From a virus: a stretch of 37,905 bases of DNA. The translations under genes were made by a program, and so were the position numbers. Shown here piece after piece: positions 1 through 6,444 of this stretch. Under the pieces are notes generated by a model. It did no database searches. It was not told the origin of the DNA and saw only the letters and a list, made by a program, of their open reading frames with translations. Numbering within the stretch: position 1 is the stretch's first letter; every line of letters begins with the position of its first letter. The stretch covers positions 1-37,905 of IMG/VR virus record IMGVR_UViG_3300045141_000102; one strand, 5' to 3'.

Positions 1-132
1 AAAATATGAATGAAGTCTAATACGTGATAGTCCACCTTCGTCTTTCGGTGTGTCTTTACCGCATCGTTGACAAAAACGTGAACTACTTTCTTGTGTCTTA
101 ACTGAGCTATCTTTATCCCAGTATCTATCCAT
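1..132 (-). CDS. Zinc-ribbon protein, N-terminal part (continues at 37905)
   Basis: The frame starts at ATG 132-130 (MDRYWDKD) and is still open at base 1 after 44 codons. It contains one CxxC knuckle (FCQRCGK). If base 1 is joined to base 37905 the frame stays open for 25 more codons, adds a second CxxC (FCKLC) and ends at TAA 37828-37830, giving a 69-aa four-cysteine zinc ribbon. It lies between an HNH gene (149-517) and the small terminase (37400-37816), all on the minus strand, a usual place for small DNA-packaging accessory genes. The six bases at the two ends are identical (aaaata). If they are an assembly overlap, two codons (YF) drop out and the frame is unchanged. Function unknown; metal and nucleic-acid binding is inferred from the cysteines only. 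Confidence 0.75.
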   Translation of the reverse strand, partial: MDRYWDKDSSVKTQESSSRFCQRCGKDTPKDEGGLSRIRLHSYF

Positions 133-148
133 TATCGAATCAGTCTTT

Positions 149-517
149 TTATTTTGTCGTTTGTGTCGCTTCATTTTCTAAATAAATCTTAATAAGTTTA
201 TAATCCAAAGGCGTCTTGTCTACATAATTAGCCCTTAATCGAAGCTGGTTATAGGAATCTAACCCTAGTTCTTGTTTAACCCATTCGGCTGCTTCAATGG
301 GATGTTTATGCCACCAGTGGAAATGACATCGGTAACAGAGAAGGAGTAGGTTAGGTAAGTGGTATCTAAGCTTTTGATATGTTCCTTTGGGGTAGATGTG
401 AGCGGCTTGAAGTTTATTTGTAGACTTACACCGCCGGCATACTCCGTTATCTCTTGTGTATACGGCCTCATGGAGTAATCGTTCAAGTGTTCGTTTTTCA
501 TGTTCGGATAGTTTCAT
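149..517 (-). CDS. HNH endonuclease
   Basis: The 122-aa product has an HNH core: CRRC (about residues 27-30), QAAHIYPKG (the first catalytic His near residue 40), then LPNLLLLCYRCHFHWWH with CYRCH as the second zinc knuckle and the final His. HNH enzymes beside terminase genes nick or cut DNA during packaging in several phages (established for HK97-type systems). Here it sits one small gene upstream of terS in the leftward late operon, so a packaging role is the best inference; a free-standing homing enzyme is the alternative. It ends at TAA 151-149, 17 nt before the zinc-ribbon gene starts. Confidence 0.85.
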   Translation of the reverse strand: MKLSEHEKRTLERLLHEAVYTRDNGVCRRCKSTNKLQAAHIYPKGTYQKLRYHLPNLLLLCYRCHFHWWHKHPIEAAEWVKQELGLDSYNQLRLRANYVDKTPLDYKLIKIYLENEATQTTK

Positions 518-578
518 TTAATAATCAAATATACATTAAACCCTATAATAACAGAATCTAGTATAGATAATAATAGAA

Positions 579-1061
579 TCATGTGCCGTATAAACATACT
601 ACAATATCTATTTTATGTATAAATTTTAAATATCTCATATTTCTATCATGCCTTATGTGACAAGAACGACATAACGAAATAAAATCTCTTAAATCATAGT
701 TATACATACCAGAAATACTAGCCCAATCATATTTTTTATTTTTAGAACCGCAAAATTCACAATAGCCTGCCGTACCTTTTTTGGTTCTAACCCAACGATG
801 TAAATCTAAGTAAACTTTATTTATGGAAAACTTTTCGTCCGATAAATAAAGAATTTCTCTAACTTTTTTAAGAGTTTTTTCAGTATGTTTAATACCAAGT
901 CTACGCTGATTGCCCATCAATGATTTACTAATTTTTTCCTTTTGTTCATTTGTACGAACCTTACCACTGTTAGCTATACCAATCTTTTGTTTCGTTTCAT
1001 CAGAATGTTTATGCCCAAAAAATGGATTTTTACCAGTAAGTTTATTAATACCCATTGGCAT
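579..1061 (-). CDS. NUMOD3-HNH homing endonuclease
   Basis: The product begins MPMGINKLTGKN. I chose ATG 1061 because it follows the TAA of the M23 gene (1068-1066) by a few bases; a longer frame to 1181 would run inside the M23 gene. Residues about 15-65 carry NUMOD3-like repeats (GHKHSDETKQKIG, GIKHTEKT), a DNA-binding module of phage homing endonucleases. The C-terminal part has CEFCGS ... DFISLCRSCHIRHD, an HNH zinc-binding core. It probably recognises and cuts phage DNA lacking this insert. It is inserted between the lysin and the packaging genes, and is visibly AT-richer than its neighbours, which fits recent acquisition. It is a free-standing gene; no intron boundaries were seen. Confidence 0.8.
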   Translation of the reverse strand: MPMGINKLTGKNPFFGHKHSDETKQKIGIANSGKVRTNEQKEKISKSLMGNQRRLGIKHTEKTLKKVREILYLSDEKFSINKVYLDLHRWVRTKKGTAGYCEFCGSKNKKYDWASISGMYNYDLRDFISLCRSCHIRHDRNMRYLKFIHKIDIVVCLYGT

Positions 1062-1065
1062 ATAA

Positions 1066-1629
1066 TTAATTTCCGTACAAATTCTTAAATTGTTCCTCTG
1101 ATATTCCTTGTAATCGTCCTTCATTAGTGAGTTCTCGTAAGACAGTATCAATAAGCGGATTATGACCCGTAGAATCAACATGAGAGTCTATAAACACCGC
1201 CTTACCGTTTTCAATCTTATACACCTCACCATGTGATTGTACTCGTTGTACGTAATTAAGCGGCCAGAAACCCCAGTCATATGTTTCGGGGTCTAAACGA
1301 ACTCCTTTTCTGAAAATCTGTATGTGGAGATGAGGCCCCGTAGTAATCTCACCAGTATTATCAGTTATAGCACAAAGTTCCCCTGCTTTATGTTTCCCGT
1401 CAGTTAAAATGTATCTCTCTAAATGGGCAAATTCTATCTGGTCTCCGTTAGATTCCCTATTAAGCCGTAACCAATTCCCCCCTTGATTACCAAAATATGT
1501 CGTAATATTCCCATCAAAGGGTAAATAGAGGTTATCTTTATCAGCTGTATAATCAGCAGCTGCCCCTAAACCAGCAGCAATATGAGCAGCTGCGCCTCTA
1601 ATTAACTTTCTACTTTTTAACGGGAACAT
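1066..1629 (-). CDS. M23-family peptidase-like endolysin
   Basis: The second half matches the M23 (lysostaphin-type) metallopeptidase pattern: FDGNITTYFGNQGG, EFAHLERYI, GELCAITDNTGE, and the zinc-binding TTGPHLHIQIF with its HLH motif. The protein would cut peptide cross-links in the cell wall for lysis or entry. The first zinc-ligand motif (HxxxD) is not clear: the nearest candidates lie in AAHIAAGLGAAADYTAD, so activity is not certain. I place the start at 1629 (MFPLKSRK), 187 aa, because AGGAGAAAG stands just before it; the longer frame to 1674 lacks such a site. It overlaps the upstream small gene by 20 nt and is the second gene of the leftward transcript. There is no obvious signal peptide, so a holin would be needed. 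Confidence 0.75.
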   Translation of the reverse strand: MFPLKSRKLIRGAAAHIAAGLGAAADYTADKDNLYLPFDGNITTYFGNQGGNWLRLNRESNGDQIEFAHLERYILTDGKHKAGELCAITDNTGEITTGPHLHIQIFRKGVRLDPETYDWGFWPLNYVQRVQSHGEVYKIENGKAVFIDSHVDSTGHNPLIDTVLRELTNEGRLQGISEEQFKNLYGN

Positions 1630-1786
1630 CTTTCTCCTTTGGCTTTTCCACAGGCAAGGCTGTGAATAACCCATTAAGCTTCTGCTGTAAGATAGCCACA
1701 GTGGTAGCTTCTTGTCCCGTAATCTGAACCCTAGCGAGAAGGGTCAAAAGTGTCCGGTAATCGTTTTTATCTAATGTATGTGACAT
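1610..1786 (-). CDS. Small protein, first gene of the leftward operon
   Basis: This 58-aa frame (MSHTLDKNDYRTLL ... VPVKK) was found by hand between the divergent promoters and the lysin gene. AAGGA directly precedes ATG 1786. It is mostly helical and amphipathic (LLTLLARVQITGQEATTVAILQQKLNGLF) with a Lys/Pro-rich tail, and has no transmembrane segment. It overlaps the start of the M23 gene by 20 nt, so translation is probably coupled. Being first in the late transcript next to a lysin it could be a lysis accessory or regulator, but the sequence itself gives no family. Confidence 0.6.
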   Translation of the reverse strand: MSHTLDKNDYRTLLTLLARVQITGQEATTVAILQQKLNGLFTALPVEKPKEKDVPVKK

Positions 1787-1814
1787 TCCTTAGATTTTTA
1801 ATGGTTATGTCTTT

Positions 1815-1843
1815 ATTATAAACCCCTCTTGTAGATAATACAA
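1815..1843 (-). promoter_or_regulatory. Sigma70-type promoter for the leftward (late) operon
   Basis: On the minus strand a -35 box TTGTAT (1843-1838) and a -10 box TATAAT (1820-1815) are separated by 17 bp, near-consensus spacing and sequence. It reads toward the 1610-1786 gene and would drive lysin, packaging and head genes through the window ends. It overlaps the oppositely directed promoter at 1829-1856, so occupancy of one may exclude the other. Confidence 0.75.
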
Positions 1844-1856
1844 GATGTGTTATACT
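1829..1856 (+). promoter_or_regulatory. Sigma70-type promoter for the rightward (early) operon
   Basis: A -35 box TTGTAG (1829-1834) and a -10 box TATACT (1851-1856) are separated by 16 bp and point at the replication initiator gene. A short inverted repeat (TTGTA gataa TACAA, 1829-1843) covers both this -35 and the -35 of the opposite promoter; it could be an operator, though it may simply reflect the two overlapping -35 boxes. Transcription would begin near 1863. Confidence 0.65.
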
Positions 1857-1926
1857 TCTATTGTTCATTCACAGAATGACATCACTCGCACAAATCACTG
1901 CTCTCTTTTTTTATAAAAACCAAGTA

Positions 1927-1991
1927 GGCAATCGTTGGAAATGTGGTTTCTACGAGAGTAGTGTCCATGTGCGACCAACGGTTGCCTTTTT
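1927..1991 (+). terminator. Stem-loop with U-tract in the leader of the replication operon (possible attenuator)
   Basis: GGCAATCGTTGG (1927-1938) pairs with CCAACGGTTGCC (1975-1986) over 12 bp with one U-G wobble, and TTTTT follows directly (1987-1991). An inner hairpin CTAC-GAGA-GTAG (1950-1961) has a GNRA tetraloop. It lies between the rightward promoter and the initiator start codon at 2006, so it can act as a transcription attenuator or as a stabilising 5' structure. Confidence 0.65.
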
Positions 1992-2005
1992 GGTGTAAAA
2001 TTATT

Positions 2006-2752
2006 ATGGCAAGTCCTCAAAAAGAAAACGGATATACAGCTATCAACCATGAGTCAATGGAGCATCTTTTACTATTACGTTTTGGCTCAGAAATACCTTT
2101 ACAAATATGCCTTTTTATATTAAGAAAAACATGGGGATATGGGAAAAAAAACGATATAATATCTCTAACCCAATTTCAAAAAGCTACGGGAGCAAGTAGA
2201 CCAACTGTCGTTTATTGGTTAAAACTGCTAGTTAAACACCTATTACTAGTTAAAGGGATACAACCAACAAAACTTGGCTATAGTTGGCAATTTAATAAGG
2301 ATTGGGAGCAATGGAAGTCACTAGTTAAACCCCTTAAACTAGTTAAGAGTAGACCATTCACTAGTAAAACCCCTTTAACCGCAACTAGTAAAACCCCTTT
2401 AACACACAAAAGAAAGAAAGAAAATATAACAAAAGAAATATTGTCGTCTAACGACGACGGAAGGGATTACAATCAAATTCTTATAAAAAGCCCTATAAGG
2501 CATATACACATAATCGGACTATATTGGAGTTTAAAAGGCATTATGTTTGAAAACAGAGTTTCAGCTAATAAAGCCATTAAACGTGAGGTTAAGCCTGCCT
2601 CTAATTTAAAAGATTATAACGATGAACGTATTTTAGGGGTTATGAAATACCTAGAAGATACCGCTGATTACAAATGGACACTTGAAACCGTTATAAAGTT
2701 TATAGATGAACCAAAGGTTTTAACATTTATCAAACAACAATATGGCAAATAG
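2006..2752 (+). CDS. Replication initiator, lambda O-like
   Basis: The 248-aa product begins MASPQKENGYTAINHESMEHLLL and continues ILRKTWGYGKKNDIISLTQFQKATGASRPTV, which matches the N-terminal domain of phage replication protein O (Phage_rep_O) with a winged-helix DNA-binding fold at about residues 50-95. It should bind iterons and recruit the host helicase system. The start at 2006 is chosen over an upstream in-frame ATG (1943) because conservation begins here and the region before it is the leader stem-loop. The middle of the gene contains repeated ctagtTAAA blocks (see 2228-2403), as lambda ori lies within gene O. Its TAG overlaps the next gene by 11 nt. Confidence 0.8.
   Translation: MASPQKENGYTAINHESMEHLLLLRFGSEIPLQICLFILRKTWGYGKKNDIISLTQFQKATGASRPTVVYWLKLLVKHLLLVKGIQPTKLGYSWQFNKDWEQWKSLVKPLKLVKSRPFTSKTPLTATSKTPLTHKRKKENITKEILSSNDDGRDYNQILIKSPIRHIHIIGLYWSLKGIMFENRVSANKAIKREVKPASNLKDYNDERILGVMKYLEDTADYKWTLETVIKFIDEPKVLTFIKQQYGK
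2228..2403 (+). repeat. Iteron cluster inside the initiator gene; likely replication origin
   Basis: Copies of the block CTAGT(T/A)AAA start at 2228, 2246, 2321, 2361 and 2385, and a partial CTAGTTAAG at 2339. The last two (2361-2379 and 2385-2403) are identical over 19 nt (ctagtaaaacccctttaac) and lie 24 bp apart. In protein they give TSKTPLT twice. An A-rich tract with purine bias follows (about 2404-2445), as in the AT-rich unwinding region of lambda ori. The cluster is seen directly; the origin role is inferred from the lambda analogy. Confidence 0.65.
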
Positions 2753-3143
2753 CATACTGGAAATGATACGAGTTAAAAAGTCTCCGGCCGAAATTCAAAA
2801 GGCGGCCGAACAATGGTTTTATGACCATGATTACCATCCTACTAAAAACTTCTCATGGGTAACTGATGAGGATTATAGAACTCATAGATTTTTACGAGAT
2901 GATATTGGCATACCTATGGTAGAAAAAGAAATTATAATGGAAAAAGAAGAAATTACCTTTGACGCTTTTGGTAAGGAAAAAAAGAAAATTAAACGTACAA
3001 AGGTCATTGCTAAAGTACCTACTGATGAATTTCAACAATGGTTTAAGAAGGTGCGGCCAAATGAATATGAGAATTCCCTAAAGGAAAAGGCTAAAGAATA
3101 TAGTGACATGTCTTTCGATTCCCTTATTGCTTCAATGCCTTGA
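2742..3143 (+). CDS. Conserved-looking protein following the initiator
   Basis: The 133-aa product is rich in charged residues (EKEIIMEKEEITFDAFGKEKKKIKRTKVIAK in the middle). It starts 11 nt before the initiator gene ends, so the two are translationally coupled. A lambda-like layout would put a helicase loader here, but I see no Walker motif or other feature to support that. The second half (TDEFQQWFKKVRPNEYENSLKEKAKEYSD) is helical. Function unknown; role in replication inferred from position only. It ends in TGA, used here as a normal stop. Confidence 0.6.
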   Translation: MANSILEMIRVKKSPAEIQKAAEQWFYDHDYHPTKNFSWVTDEDYRTHRFLRDDIGIPMVEKEIIMEKEEITFDAFGKEKKKIKRTKVIAKVPTDEFQQWFKKVRPNEYENSLKEKAKEYSDMSFDSLIASMP

Positions 3144-3252
3144 CTTTATTTCTATTACACTGTAATATTATATTAAGAGGGTAGTAATAAAGACTAGACC
3201 TGTAGATAACTCAAGAAAGTACCGTAAAAAACAGCTAAGTTAAGCTAGAATA

Positions 3253-3360
3253 AAGAGATGGAGTATTCAATCTTTTCATTCTGGGTTAACCCCAGTAAGG
3301 ATTCTCTGCCCGTCATGGACGGCTGACGCTATTTACGGCGGGCAGGGTCTCCTGTCTCTT
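3253..3360 (+). ncRNA. Structured leader RNA upstream of the Cys-rich gene
   Basis: The 3144-3381 stretch has no gene. Its second half folds: AAGAGATGGAG (3253-3263) pairs with CTCCTGTCTCTT (3349-3360) with one bulge and one wobble. Inside are CTGGG-TTAAC-CCCAG (3281-3295) and CTGCCCG (3306-3312) with CGGGCAG (3339-3345). The inner part of the last stem has two mutually exclusive hairpins, CCGTC/GACGG (3310-3322) and CGTCA/TGACG (3311-3328), the kind of alternative pairing a switch would use. The closing stem ends 21 nt before ATG 3382. No known riboswitch class was recognised. Confidence 0.55.
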
Positions 3361-3381
3361 AACCAATATAAATTTATAACT

Positions 3382-3594
3382 ATGACAATAACATTAGAAC
3401 AATTAGGGATAAAAAGCCCTACAGAGTTTATTAAAAACGAATTAGGAGAAATAGATGTTAACCCTATTACCGGTAAACTGTCAGACTATCACTTAGAGAA
3501 TTGCAATGGTTGTTCTCTTTGCGAGAAGTTTTGTCCTGAAAATAATTGTGGTAATCCTATTTGTTGCGATGAGGAACGATGTAATGAACACTAA
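3382..3594 (+). CDS. Small cysteine-rich metal-binding protein
   Basis: The 70-aa product has ten cysteines in its second half, ordered NCNGCSLCEKFCPENNCGNPICCDEERC. The CxxCxxCxxxCP order recalls ferredoxin-type Fe-S ligands but the spacing is not a clean match, so zinc binding is equally likely. The first 35 residues (MTITLEQLGIKSPTEFIKNELGEIDVNP) look globular. It follows a structured leader RNA and overlaps the next gene. Function unknown. Confidence 0.65.
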   Translation: MTITLEQLGIKSPTEFIKNELGEIDVNPITGKLSDYHLENCNGCSLCEKFCPENNCGNPICCDEERCNEH

Positions 3595-3871
3595 TATGTT
3601 AATAACCTACGATAAAATTACCGATAAGCAAATAAATTATCTTCTCTGGCAGATAAAGAAGATACTCAACGGAGATATTGGAAGCGATGAAACACAGAAG
3701 ATAGCGTTAGATTTATTCCCCGAAGATATAGAGAACGGAGTAAATAAGGTCTGGTTACATGCTGAGGAGAAGTTAAGAGAATTAACAAAAGATGAGGCAA
3801 GCGGAGTAATACAATTATTCTACGATGAAAAAGTAGATGAGGGATTTAATCAACTTATAACTATTTTATGA
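3584..3871 (+). CDS. Hypothetical acidic protein
   Basis: I place the start at 3584 (MNTNMLITYDKITDKQINYLL) because GAGGA (3571-3575) lies 8 nt before it; a longer frame from 3506 would run inside the preceding gene and has no such site. The 95-aa product is helical and acidic, with no recognisable motif. Its TGA overlaps the next ATG (ATGA at 3868), which couples it to the repeat-protein gene downstream. Confidence 0.6.
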   Translation: MNTNMLITYDKITDKQINYLLWQIKKILNGDIGSDETQKIALDLFPEDIENGVNKVWLHAEEKLRELTKDEASGVIQLFYDEKVDEGFNQLITIL

Positions 3872-4647
3872 TTTCATACTTAGGAAAAACAAAACTAAAG
3901 ACGATGTTCGTGAAAGAGATTGAGAATCATCGTAAATTAGATATGATTATTCAAGGTACGTATGGTCAAGAGAATGGCACATGGAAAGGCTGTGCGGTAG
4001 GTTGTTCTATTCACTCATTAAATATCAAACTGAAAAAGAATTACTCAACATCAGACCATTCGGTGTATGAGAAAGAACTTGGTATCCCTGAATGGCTTGC
4101 GAGGTTAGAAGATATTATCTTTGAAGGATTGAGTGTTGAGGAATCAAAGAAATGGCCTGAACAATTTGCTAAGGCTATTCCTGTTGGTGTGAATCTTGAA
4201 CCAGTGAAATGGAAGTTCTGTGCGTTTATTCTCAAAGAGAATATCGAACTAGTTTTAACCTTAAAGATTAGTGACGAATTGAAGAAACAAGTAGTTGATT
4301 CTATTCGTGGGGTTTTGAGATTGAATGAGTCGGCTATCAAAACTGGTATTTGGGACGATTCAGCAGCAGAGTCAGCAGCAAGGTCAGCAGAGTCAGCAGC
4401 AAGGTCAGCAGCATGGTCAGCAGAGTCAGCAGCAGAGTCAGCAGAGTCAGCAGCAAGGTCAGCAGCATGGTCAGCAGAGTCAGCAGCAAGGTCAGCAAGG
4501 TCAGCAGCATGGTCAGCAGCATGGTCAGCAGAGTCAGCAGCAAGGTCAGCAGAGTCAGCAGCATGGTCAGCAGAGTCAGCAGCAAGGTCAGCAGCATATA
4601 CGAAATACGCCAAAGAATTATTAAGATTAATTAAATTACAAAAATAA
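3868..4647 (+). CDS. Protein with a globular N-domain and an Ala/Ser repeat tail
   Basis: Residues 1-164 form a globular domain with KGCAVGCSIHS, YEKELGIPEWLARLEDIIFEGL and FAKAIPVGVNLEPV. From memory this is a widespread uncharacterised family in phages and bacteria that often ends in Ala-rich repeats. Residues 165-243 are a repeat of SAAx and SAx units where x is E, R or W. The last residues (YTKYAKELLRLIKLQK) form a charged helix. An Ala-rich repeat of this kind would be helical, with R/E/W on a regular face. No function is known. The N-domain Cys and His residues could be functional but no catalytic signature was recognised. Confidence 0.75.
   Translation: MISYLGKTKLKTMFVKEIENHRKLDMIIQGTYGQENGTWKGCAVGCSIHSLNIKLKKNYSTSDHSVYEKELGIPEWLARLEDIIFEGLSVEESKKWPEQFAKAIPVGVNLEPVKWKFCAFILKENIELVLTLKISDELKKQVVDSIRGVLRLNESAIKTGIWDDSAAESAARSAESAARSAAWSAESAAESAESAARSAAWSAESAARSARSAAWSAAWSAESAARSAESAAWSAESAARSAAYTKYAKELLRLIKLQK
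4360..4596 (+). repeat. Repeat array 1: TCA GCA (GCA) + AGG/GAG/TGG
   Basis: The 237-bp array is built from TCA GCA GCA N or TCA GCA N, where N is AGG (R), GAG (E) or TGG (W). Twenty-two units are present in irregular order, and the last ends in TAT. The constant codons hardly vary while the third codon changes, so the variation is non-synonymous. Several other frames stay open only because the repeat contains no stop; these are shadows. Confidence 0.85.
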
Positions 4648-4648
4648 T

Positions 4649-5218
4649 ATGCCTGTACCAAACGACTTGAGGGTAGATAAGAAAGAGGGTAAAACTTATC
4701 CTCCTCTACCAAAAGACATTTACCAAGTAGAGTTGTTAGATGTCGGCTCACAAGATAGACCAACCTATGCAACCCGAAATAAACCAGAAGCAGAACGAGA
4801 AATTGAAACAGTATTAACCTTTCAGTTTACTTTACTCGACGGTAAAGACGGTGAAACTAATTTACGAGGACGTAATGTATGGGCTAATTTCATTCCAACC
4901 TATTTGTATATTGGAAAAAATGGAAAGAATAAACTATACCGAATTATTGAAGCCTTACTAAAACGTGAGATAAAACCCGAAGAAGAAGCAATAGGAGTCA
5001 CCGGAGAACAACTGAATAAACTTATCGGCCATCAATGCCGCATTTCAGTAGAGCCAAAAGTATCGGGAGAAAAATCATTTGACAACATTACTGACTGGTA
5101 CAAATCAAATACTGAACTGAACTCATTAACTGTTGAAGAAAAAGAAGAAGCACGAGTGAAAGTAAATGATGAGAAGAAATCTGAAGAAGAAGTAGACTTA
5201 ACTGATATACCCTTCTAG
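4649..5218 (+). CDS. SSB-like single-strand DNA-binding protein
   Basis: The 189-aa product has a predicted beta-rich core (PKDIYQVELLDVG, ETVLTFQFTLLDG, NVWANFIPTYLYIG, GHQCRISVEPKVSG) followed by an acidic tail ending EEEVDLTDIPF. The final D-I-P-F is the hallmark of bacterial SSB C-termini, which dock DNA-metabolism partners. The core resembles phage SSB-like proteins rather than the standard bacterial OB sequence. It follows the repeat protein by a stop-T-ATG junction and fits the replication operon. Confidence in ssDNA binding comes mainly from the tail. Confidence 0.7.
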   Translation: MPVPNDLRVDKKEGKTYPPLPKDIYQVELLDVGSQDRPTYATRNKPEAEREIETVLTFQFTLLDGKDGETNLRGRNVWANFIPTYLYIGKNGKNKLYRIIEALLKREIKPEEEAIGVTGEQLNKLIGHQCRISVEPKVSGEKSFDNITDWYKSNTELNSLTVEEKEEARVKVNDEKKSEEEVDLTDIPF

Positions 5219-5219
5219 T

Positions 5220-5471
5220 ATGAACTCAATTACCATTCGCAAGCCGTTATACTCAAACTTCTGTTATATCCGTGACCGTGTATTATTCGAGGCTATCCGT
5301 AATGGTAATCAGTTAAAAGTAATCGTCCCCAATGGTTCAGCAATCATAGACCCACAAGAATGGATTAGAACAGGTAAGAAAATGGAGAAGGTGTTCAAGA
5401 TAAAAAATAGGCCGATGCAATTGTGGGGAAATTATCTACCGATAAATGAAAACCAAGATGCAATGTTATGA
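5220..5471 (+). CDS. Hypothetical protein
   Basis: The 83-aa product (MNSITIRKPLYSNFCYIRDRVLFEAIRNG) has alternating hydrophobic stretches suggesting a small alpha/beta fold, and no recognised motif. It begins one base after the SSB-like gene stops (TAG-T-ATG) and ends in an ATGA overlap with the next gene. DNA-metabolism context only. Confidence 0.6.
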   Translation: MNSITIRKPLYSNFCYIRDRVLFEAIRNGNQLKVIVPNGSAIIDPQEWIRTGKKMEKVFKIKNRPMQLWGNYLPINENQDAML

Positions 5472-5608
5472 AAAAATGTAAACATAGTTATACCGATATA
5501 ATTGAAATAAAAATTATAGAACCAAAAATCATCTGGAAAATAGTAGTATGTAGTAAATGCCTTAAAGAAAAAAAGACAATATCATTCTACAAAAATGAAA
5601 CCCTATAA
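5468..5608 (+). CDS. Tiny zinc-binding protein
   Basis: This 46-aa frame (MKKCKHSYTDIIEIKIIEPK ... VVCSKCLKEKKTISFYK) was found by hand. CKH at the N-terminus and CSKC further on can together form a small zinc ribbon, separated by a beta-rich stretch. It overlaps the gene before it by ATGA and the next gene by 14 nt, a tightly coupled position that supports it being real. Function unknown. Confidence 0.6.
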   Translation: MKKCKHSYTDIIEIKIIEPKIIWKIVVCSKCLKEKKTISFYKNETL

Positions 5609-6068
5609 ACCAAAAGAATCAAAGTGGTATCTAACCTTAATATGGGTCTACTTTTTCATCACCCTTACTATCCTCGCTGTAATGATTTGGTTCGCACCTA
5701 GAGCTGCAAGTATGCCCGATACCCCATCTAACGCCGTAGGCACCTTAAAATCGGTTTTTCAGACTATACGGATAGGTACGGTTACCGCTTATAGCTCTGA
5801 AATAGGTCAAACAGATACTACGCCATTTATTACCGCTTCTGGCAAATCTGTGCGCAATAGTATTATAGCCAATAATTGCTTGAAATTTGGTACAGAAGTT
5901 GGTGTATATCAAGGTACTCTGCGCAATGGTGATAAAGTATTTAAGGTATATGATGTTGAAGATAGAATGAACCGACGATTTGACTGCTCTCACTACGATA
6001 TCTGGAATCAAAATAAAACTGAAGCATTAAAGTTCGGTAAGCAAAAGTTAGAAATAAGAATACTATAA
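5595..6068 (+). CDS. Membrane-anchored 3D-domain (cell-wall active) protein
   Basis: Residues about 12-34 form one transmembrane helix (WYLTLIWVYFFITLTILAVM), followed by a linker. From about residue 57 is a 3D (Asp-Asp-Asp) double-psi beta-barrel domain: GTVTAYSSEIGQTDTTPFITASGKSV, then VYDVEDRMNRRFDCSHYDIW and ALKFGKQKLEIRIL. The three domain aspartates appear as D in GQTD, D in VYDVEDRM and D in HYDIW. Such domains belong to the RlpA/MltA-like superfamily and act on peptidoglycan. An outward-facing anchored form could remodel the wall during infection or help lysis. It is unusual that this lies in the rightward replication operon rather than next to the M23 lysin. Confidence 0.75.
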   Translation: MKPYKPKESKWYLTLIWVYFFITLTILAVMIWFAPRAASMPDTPSNAVGTLKSVFQTIRIGTVTAYSSEIGQTDTTPFITASGKSVRNSIIANNCLKFGTEVGVYQGTLRNGDKVFKVYDVEDRMNRRFDCSHYDIWNQNKTEALKFGKQKLEIRIL

Positions 6069-6069
6069 T

Positions 6070-6444
6070 ATGTTTTGGAAAAAATATAAACCAAGTCACA
6101 TTGAGAATATATACGATATTCTTACGGCAAATAAATTAACCATTCCACCAACCGAAGAAGTCTCCTGTTCTGTATGTAAACACCGTATCTTAAAATCAGA
6201 TGCTAAGACGGTTAAGGGAGATGAAGTTTCCGTTGATAGAAAACCATTAGTAATAGGAAATATTGGAGATTCTGTTTACTATTGTCCTGAACACAAACCA
6301 CCGTATGATGAGACTAGAATGTGTTATCCGTCTGAATGTTTAGTCGGTGGAATTGGCTGTACAGGACAGCACAAAAGAAAATACTACAAAATAATCCCCG
6401 AACATAAAGTAGAAGTAGACGAGAAAGGAAAAGAAATTAAATGA
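6070..6444 (+). CDS. Cys-rich zinc-ribbon protein
   Basis: The 124-aa product has SCSVCKHRILKSDAK near residue 33, YYCPEHK near residue 76, and MCYPSEC...GIGCTGQHKRK further on. The CxxC/CxxH pairing suggests a treble-clef or ribbon zinc site. It begins one base after the 3D gene and overlaps the next gene by ATGA. No enzyme signature seen; function unknown. Confidence 0.6.
   Translation: MFWKKYKPSHIENIYDILTANKLTIPPTEEVSCSVCKHRILKSDAKTVKGDEVSVDRKPLVIGNIGDSVYYCPEHKPPYDETRMCYPSECLVGGIGCTGQHKRKYYKIIPEHKVEVDEKGKEIK

Noticed and set aside
265-501. 78-codon minus-strand frame within the HNH gene
   Set aside because: Lies wholly inside a clear HNH reading frame; no separate evidence.
4360-4596. 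CRISPR array or transposon end for the repeats
   Set aside because: Units of 9 or 12 nt without spacers, in frame in a gene, are not CRISPR or transposon structures. No CRISPR array was seen anywhere.
4041-4772. Long minus-strand frame through array 1 (243 codons, Ala-Asp-Ser rich)
   Set aside because: It is open only because the repeat lacks stops in several frames; the plus-strand gene has a conserved globular domain.
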